A stretch of 64,000 nucleotides of DNA, from contig NZ_CP050965.1 of NCBI RefSeq assembly GCF_012273215.1, forward strand, positions 1,224,541 to 1,288,540, in the 5' to 3' direction. The stretch comes from Gemella haemolysans (GTDB taxonomy: Bacteria; Bacillota; Bacilli; Staphylococcales; Gemellaceae). The notes below the pieces were generated by a model. It worked only from the letters and a program-made list of their open reading frames with translations, did no database searches and was not told the DNA's origin. Position 1 is the stretch's first letter, and each line of letters begins with the position of its first letter. The position numbers and the translations under genes are program-made. Positions 59,526 through 64,000 of the stretch are shown piece after piece.

Positions 59526-60149
59526 ATGACGTTAAACAATAAAGTTAAAGAAAACATTATTTTAACAACTGTCCAAAACGTTTGAACTAAGGGCTATTCT
59601 CTGACAAGTGTTCAGGATATAATTAAAAAAGCTAAAGCCCCTAAGGGAAGCGTATACTACTATTTTCCAAAAGGAAAAGATGAAATTTATCTAGAAGCAT
59701 TAGATAAAATCAACAGTAATGTAAAAAAAGAATTTAAAACAATTTCTCCAAAATTAGGGACTTTAGAGGAGTATTTAACAGCTATTTTTGATCTTTTTAT
59801 ATCAAAAGGGAAAGCTTGTAAACGTAGTGGTTTTTCACTTACATTATTGGCGATGGAGACTGCAGAACTTTCTCCAATAATCGCTGAAAAATGCAGTGAT
59901 ATTCTTGAAAATTGGCGTTTACTACTTGCTGATGGTTTATTCGATAGAAATCTACCAGAAGATGTTTGTAACCCTGTTAGCGAATGGTTATTCACTAGTA
60001 TCCAAGGTGCATTAACTGCTAATAGAATTCACAAAGATGAAGCATTCCTGTTCAATATAAAATCATCAATAAAATTTGTTTCTACCTCTTCTCCTGAAAC
60101 ACTTAGAGAAATATTCTCTAAATCAGATGAAGACGAAGTTGTCGCATAA
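59526..60149 (+). pseudogene. TetR-family regulator with an in-frame TGA at codon 20
   Basis: The frame starts MTLNNKVKENIILTTVQNV, meets TGA at 59583-59585, then continues open for 187 codons: TKGYSLTSVQDIIKKAKAPK, GSVYYYFPKGKDEIYLEALD, and a C-terminal ligand-binding region ending DEDEVVA. The TGA falls just before the second DNA-binding helix where an aromatic residue is usual. Tryptophan is TGG elsewhere in the window, so this is a nonsense mutation, not recoding. Promoter and RBS are intact, so the loss is probably recent. Confidence 0.85.
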
Positions 60150-60154
60150 CGAAA

Positions 60155-60197
60155 AACCTTCTTTATTGAATTAAATTATCGATAAAGAAGGTTCTTT
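60155..60197. terminator. Terminator between the TetR-like gene and the globin gene
   Basis: AACCTTCTTTAT (60155-60166) pairs with ATAAAGAAGGTT (60182-60193); serves the two convergent genes. Confidence 0.8.
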
Positions 60198-60203
60198 AAT
60201 TTA

Positions 60204-60563
60204 TTAAATTGTATTAATCATCTGCATTGTTAATGAATTAATTTTTTGACTCACAAATTTCTTTATTGCAGGATCTATGTCTAATCTATCTAAAGCTAAT
60301 TCAAAATCCTCCAACCAATATTTTGCTTCTTTTATTGAAATTGGTAATTTCATATGTTTTTTTCTTAAATCTGGAGTAGCGAATACAGAATGCCCTGGCT
60401 CCCCTAAAAACAACCTAAAGAATTTCTTTTGTTCCACTTTTATTTTCTCAAACCCATCATTAAACAAAATATTTATTCTATCATCATTAGGGATAATATC
60501 ATCATACATATGTATAACTAACTCATCAATTTTTTCTTCTCCTATTTTTTCATATAGGTTCAT
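60204..60563 (-). CDS. Truncated haemoglobin (group II-like)
   Basis: 119 residues from the ATG at 60563 (RBS GGAGG). Shows FFRLFLGEPGHSVF, the proximal-His region LRKKHMKLPISIKEAKYWL and the terminal helices; size and pattern match YjbI/trHbO proteins. Binds haem and O2 or NO and may protect against oxidative or nitrosative stress. Confidence 0.88.
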   Translation of the reverse strand: MNLYEKIGEEKIDELVIHMYDDIIPNDDRINILFNDGFEKIKVEQKKFFRLFLGEPGHSVFATPDLRKKHMKLPISIKEAKYWLEDFELALDRLDIDPAIKKFVSQKINSLTMQMINTI

Positions 60564-60714
60564 AATTACCTCCACAATTTGTACATATTTTTTTCACTTT
60601 TTGTCCTTATTTATATTAAACTACATATAGTATTATTTTGCAATTAAAATGCTATCAAACATCAATTTATTATTGATATTATTTTTTGAATTTAGCAAAT
60701 TTTATTGTCAAAAA

Positions 60715-60752
60715 TACAAAACGTAGAATAGGATATTACCCACTCTACGTCT
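60715..60752 (-). terminator. Terminator of metK
   Basis: ACGTAGA (60721-60727) and TCTACGT (60744-60750) close a stem with further inner pairing; TTTTGTATTTTTG follows on the minus strand. Confidence 0.65.
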
Positions 60753-60760
60753 CAATACTA

Positions 60761-61942
60761 CTATTTTAATAATTTTTTGAATGCATCCACTTTGTCAGTT
60801 CTTTCCCAAGTGAATTCTACATCTTCACGTCCAAAGTGACCATATGCAGCTGTTTTCTTAAAGATTGGTTTTCTTAAGTCTAAAGTTTCGATGATTCCGT
60901 TTGGTGTTAAACGGAATTCTTCTTTAATAGTTTTAACGATATCCCCTTCGTCAACTTTTGAAGTTCCGAATGTTTCAACAAAGATTGATACTGGGTGAGC
61001 CACTCCAATTGCGTAAGCTAATTGAACTTCAGCTTTATCACAGATTCCACTAGCTACGATATTCTTGGCAATATATCTAGCCATATATGCTCCTGATCTA
61101 TCTACTTTAGTCGCATCTTTACCACTGAATGCTCCACCACCGTGACGTGAGAATCCACCGTATGTATCAACAATAATTTTACGTCCTGTAAGTCCAGCAT
61201 CTCCTACTGGTCCACCGATTACGAATCTTCCTGTTGGATTGATGAAGTACTTAGTATTTTCATCTAATAATTCTTTATCTAAACATGGCTCGATTACATA
61301 TTTTTTGATATCAGCGTGAATTTGTTCTTGAGTTACATCTGCATCGTGTTGAGTTGAAACTACGATTGTATCGATTCTATTTACTTTATGATTCACATCA
61401 TATTCGATTGTAACTTGAACTTTTCCATCTGGCCCTAAGTAAGTTAGCGTTCCATTTTTTCTGACTTCTGCTAATTGTTTCGAAAGTTTTTGACTTAGGT
61501 AAATTGGTAGTGGCATATATGTTGGTGTTTCATTAGTTGCAAATCCAAACATAAGACCTTGGTCACCCGCACCTACTTCATTTTCTTCTTTTTGTTGTTT
61601 TGTTTCTAATGAATTATCAACTCCAAGTGCGATGTCTGGAGATTGTTTATCTAAACCAACAAGAACTGAAATATGATCTCCTGAATATCCTTTATTAGGA
61701 TCAGTGTATCCAATTTCATTAATTGTATCACGTACGATTTGTTGGAAGTCAACATTTGCTGTTGTTGAAACTTCTCCTACTAGCACAGCTAATCCTGTGT
61801 TTACACAAGTTTCACAAGCTACACGTCCGTATGGATCTTGTTCTAAAATCGCATCTAAAATCGCATCTGACACTTGGTCTGCAATTTTATCTGGGTGTCC
61901 TTCTGTTACTGATTCTGATGTAAATAAATATGTTTTGCTCAT
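60761..61942 (-). CDS. metK: S-adenosylmethionine synthetase
   Basis: 393 residues, standard length. Makes SAM from methionine and ATP. Signatures: [20 protein letters not shown] (residues 7-26), [10 protein letters not shown] (about 117), the P-loop-like [16 protein letters not shown] (about 258), and GHFGR near the end. RBS AGGAGA. Regulated by the SAM-I riboswitch upstream. Confidence 0.97.
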   Translation of the reverse strand: MSKTYLFTSESVTEGHPDKIADQVSDAILDAILEQDPYGRVACETCVNTGLAVLVGEVSTTANVDFQQIVRDTINEIGYTDPNKGYSGDHISVLVGLDKQSPDIALGVDNSLETKQQKEENEVGAGDQGLMFGFATNETPTYMPLPIYLSQKLSKQLAEVRKNGTLTYLGPDGKVQVTIEYDVNHKVNRIDTIVVSTQHDADVTQEQIHADIKKYVIEPCLDKELLDENTKYFINPTGRFVIGGPVGDAGLTGRKIIVDTYGGFSRHGGGAFSGKDATKVDRSGAYMARYIAKNIVASGICDKAEVQLAYAIGVAHPVSIFVETFGTSKVDEGDIVKTIKEEFRLTPNGIIETLDLRKPIFKKTAAYGHFGREDVEFTWERTDKVDAFKKLLK

Positions 61943-62015
61943 TTTTTTCTCCTAAAATATTTTTTGTCTGATATTAATACAAATCTTTCTAAGTCCTTAA
62001 TATCTTTTAACTAAA

Positions 62016-62156
62016 AATAAAAGACCTTATCTTATAGACAAGGTCTTTATGTATACCTCATCGTTCAAAGTAACCTTTGCTAAGGAAAGCACCTTAATCA
62101 ATTGATTAGGTTGCCGGAGTTCATCGGGCCTTATCCCTCACTCACTCTTGATAAGT
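62016..62156 (-). promoter_or_regulatory. SAM-I (S-box) riboswitch of metK
   Basis: On the minus strand: CTTATCAAGAG (62145-62155), GAGGGATAAGGCCCGATGAA, CTCCGGCAACC, AAGGTGC and the 3' P1 strand, all as in the S-box consensus, followed by a terminator AAAGACCTTGTC/GATAAGGTCTTT with a T-run. SAM binding stops transcription before metK. Confidence 0.96.
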
Positions 62157-62184
62157 ATTTATATTTCTTTTATCAGCATATTCG

Positions 62185-62213
62185 ATTTTAATATACTTTC
62201 TGTCATTTGTCAA
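62185..62213 (-). promoter_or_regulatory. Promoter of the S-box/metK transcript
   Basis: Minus strand TTGACA (62208-62213) and TAAAAT (62185-62190), 17-bp spacer, about 30 bp before the riboswitch start. Confidence 0.8.
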
Positions 62214-62229
62214 ATGATAAAGTATAAAA

Positions 62230-62721
62230 TTAATATTCAATATTATACTTACTTCTCTCCTTAAGAATTTTTTTCTTTAACTTCTCCGCTTCTTCAATTG
62301 GAAGATAATCAATCGATAATTTGCTATATATTCCCGTTATCTGTATATTGGCTAATTTAAACTTATTTAAAATTGGACCTGTATGAATAGTAACATTTTG
62401 AATGATATTAAATGGTAAAGTTTTTTTACTCTTGAAAAACACTCCTTCAACTTCCGACACACCCATTTCGTCTACTTCATAAGAATAATTTTTAATTACT
62501 AATGGTGGGATAATTAAAGCCACTATAGCATATATTGTTATTATCGCTAATATACCTAGACCTAGAAATGTATAATTTATTTTAGTTTTAAAATAATCAT
62601 ATACACTTTTACCAATAACTGGTGATAAGAGAAGTAGAGCATATATTCCAAAATGTATTCTCACATATTGTATGGCTCTTTGTGGTAAATTACTCGATTT
62701 TTTTTCAAATATTCTATTCAT
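62230..62721 (-). CDS. YdbS-like membrane protein with bacterial PH domain
   Basis: 163 residues. Two membrane helices (YALLLLSPVIGKSVYDYF; FLGLGILAIITIYAIVALII), then a PH domain (YSYEVDEMGVSEVEGVFFKS; PFNIIQNVTIHTGPILNKFK). Pairs with the larger PH protein next to it (8-bp overlap). Homologues of this pair have been linked to resistance to certain bacteriocins, but the role is not settled. Confidence 0.85.
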   Translation of the reverse strand: MNRIFEKKSSNLPQRAIQYVRIHFGIYALLLLSPVIGKSVYDYFKTKINYTFLGLGILAIITIYAIVALIIPPLVIKNYSYEVDEMGVSEVEGVFFKSKKTLPFNIIQNVTIHTGPILNKFKLANIQITGIYSKLSIDYLPIEEAEKLKKKILKERSKYNIEY

Positions 62722-64000
62722 AATCTACCTCCGAAATTATAAAATCTCTTTCTAATTTTTCTTTATATCCTTTATCATAGTATTTCAACTTAATATCTGA
62801 GTTTACTCCAATAGAATTTATCGATAGATGAGCAAGATTTCTTTTATTCATAAAATAGTTTGTTCTACAATTAATAGTTCCTACTTTTTTCACCTTAATG
62901 AATTCTGTTATTATTGTTAATTGTCTCATAAATGTATTCTTGAAATAATATCTATCATAAGAAAGTTCATTATATTTCAACATATAGTTTTTTACTAAAA
63001 TACTATATGAAACTAAGACAATATAGAATGCAAGCGAACTTAAAACTTTATACTCTAACTTCAAATCTATATTAGCAAAGTATAAAATCACAAATACTAT
63101 TATCGGTAAAAAACTACAATTAAACAAACTCCAACGATACAATGCAATTCTAGCTTTTCGTTGTATTTTTTCACTTTCTAAATTATCATAATGTTCTAAA
63201 TCAATACTTAGATTATTTTTCACAAAATTCTGCACAAAATCTCTTTTTACCAAAGGTAAGACATCTATCGTAGATTTTTGCTCACTTAAATCTTCCGATA
63301 CGTTATTAGTCAAAGTCTCAACAGATAACTTCGCTAATCCAAAAAGGCGATAACGTAACGGATATATCAATTTTACACTCTGAATTCTATCAATATCAAT
63401 AACTAGTGATTTTTTATTTAACAATCCATATTTACATAATAAATTATGTTCTTTAGTAGTAAGGATAAAGTTATAGTATTTTACAATTGTATGAATAACT
63501 GATGCGATTACGACTAAAATCATAAAAATTCCAATTATTATAAATATGGCTGTTATGTTCCCTGCGACTGACTTAGCATTTTTTTGAAGAAGTTCATCAA
63601 AATAAGCTTCATTATCGAAGATATATTTGAAAACATCTCGAATCTTACCATTTAATGCTAATATTAACCCTAAAGCTGCAAAGAACCTAACCCTAAGCAG
63701 TCCATAAAATGCAAGGTCTTTCACGGATAATCTTAATATTTCTCTTTGAGACTCTTGCACTTTTTCTTCTTGATCTATAGCTATATCCTCATCTTGACCT
63801 TGTTTTAATTCTCTTAGTATATCAATTAAATTTAATGCAACTTCCTTCTTCAGAGGTTTTATCCTGATCTTACCTCCAACAAGATTTATATCTACAGAAA
63901 GTAGGTTAAATGCCTGGTACAATACGTTAGAACTCATATCTATCGACTGGATATTTTCAAGATTTATATTTTTTGCTTCTTTATTTATTATTCCTTTTGT
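62714..64000 (-). CDS. YdbT-like membrane protein with repeated bacterial PH domains (5' end outside window)
   Basis: At least 429 residues; the frame is open to the window edge, so the true start lies beyond it and an internal ATG at 63937 is not the start. The first visible residues, NINLENIQSIDMSSNVLYQA, already lie inside a PH domain (IPLENIQSID-type). A second follows (LVIDIDRIQSVKLIYPLRYR, about 215-250) and a third (KVGTINCRTNYFMNKRNLAH) near the end. Four or five membrane helices lie between. Forms a unit with the YdbS-like gene. Confidence 0.88.
   Translation of the reverse strand, partial: TKGIINKEAKNINLENIQSIDMSSNVLYQAFNLLSVDINLVGGKIRIKPLKKEVALNLIDILRELKQGQDEDIAIDQEEKVQESQREILRLSVKDLAFYGLLRVRFFAALGLILALNGKIRDVFKYIFDNEAYFDELLQKNAKSVAGNITAIFIIIGIFMILVVIASVIHTIVKYYNFILTTKEHNLLCKYGLLNKKSLVIDIDRIQSVKLIYPLRYRLFGLAKLSVETLTNNVSEDLSEQKSTIDVLPLVKRDFVQNFVKNNLSIDLEHYDNLESEKIQRKARIALYRWSLFNCSFLPIIVFVILYFANIDLKLEYKVLSSLAFYIVLVSYSILVKNYMLKYNELSYDRYYFKNTFMRQLTIITEFIKVKKVGTINCRTNYFMNKRNLAHLSINSIGVNSDIKLKYYDKGYKEKLERDFIISEVDYE

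Noticed and set aside
59583..59585. TGA read as tryptophan (alternative code)
   Set aside because: All other genes here encode Trp with TGG; a nonsense mutation is simpler.
61723..61923. Plus-strand frame in metK
   Set aside because: Antisense of conserved metK sequence; no start signals.
1..64000. tRNA, rRNA or insertion sequence genes
   Set aside because: No rRNA, no cloverleaf with CCA-type end, and no DDE transposase was seen on either strand; the only mobile element is the prophage.

Overview
The window is a low-GC Firmicute chromosome (Bacillales/Lactobacillales type). Gene content suggests a Gemella-like organism: mutS beside a 2-oxoacid:ferredoxin oxidoreductase pair, the yqeG-yqeH-yhbY-nadD-yqeK-rsfS-yqeM cluster, sortase-anchored surface proteins, and T-box and SAM-I leaders. 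The genus is an inference from gene order and protein style, not from any marker search.

Layout. 1-12020 is host: partial mutS; a decayed LPXTG-protein remnant; a rodA/ftsW-like gene facing a four-gene unit (2-oxoacid:ferredoxin oxidoreductase alpha and beta, a small membrane-tethered protein, M42 aminopeptidase); an oligopeptide-binding lipoprotein behind a T-box leader; and the 3' part of a cell-wall-anchored 5'-nucleotidase. 12021-51205 is a complete-looking siphovirus prophage of about 39.2 kb. It has split the 5'-nucleotidase gene, whose signal-peptide half lies at 51170-51733. From 51906 rightward the host chromosome resumes: a CopY-type repressor with its cop box and a short-chain dehydrogenase, the ribosome-assembly/NAD cluster (yqeG to yqeM) headed by phosphatidylserine decarboxylase, a TetR-type regulator broken by a TGA, a truncated haemoglobin, metK under a SAM-I riboswitch, and a two-gene bacterial PH-domain (YdbS/YdbT-like) unit that leaves the window.

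Prophage. The right end holds a large serine integrase and a CI-type repressor on the plus strand. Everything else is on the minus strand and is read right to left: Cro-like regulator; small early genes; a dUTPase fused in frame to an HTH domain; a SNF2-type helicase broken by a 7-bp insertion; a VRR-NUC nuclease; a PD-(D/E)XK nuclease/AAA ATPase fusion; a DUF669 protein; a compact family-B DNA polymerase; a PrimPol-SF3 helicase; an iteron cluster that looks like an origin; a run of small genes; an ArpU-like late regulator; a ParB-like protein and a C5 methyltransferase; terminases, portal, head, connector, tail and tail-tip genes; holin and a three-domain endolysin. Beyond the late terminator lie three small moron genes driven by two identical copies of a 57-bp promoter/operator containing a perfect 20-bp palindrome.

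The attachment sites can be read directly: TGTATT is repeated at 12015-12020 and 51200-51205, the phage-side flanks form an imperfect dyad typical of serine-integrase attP, and joining the host flanks restores the nucleotidase frame. Most distinctive points: the nucleotidase disruption and its reversibility, the duplicated moron operator, the iteron origin, two in-frame fusions (HTH-dUTPase and nuclease-ATPase) that each keep an internal ribosome binding site at the junction, a multi-stem RNA element before the scaffold gene, and several fresh-looking pseudogenes.
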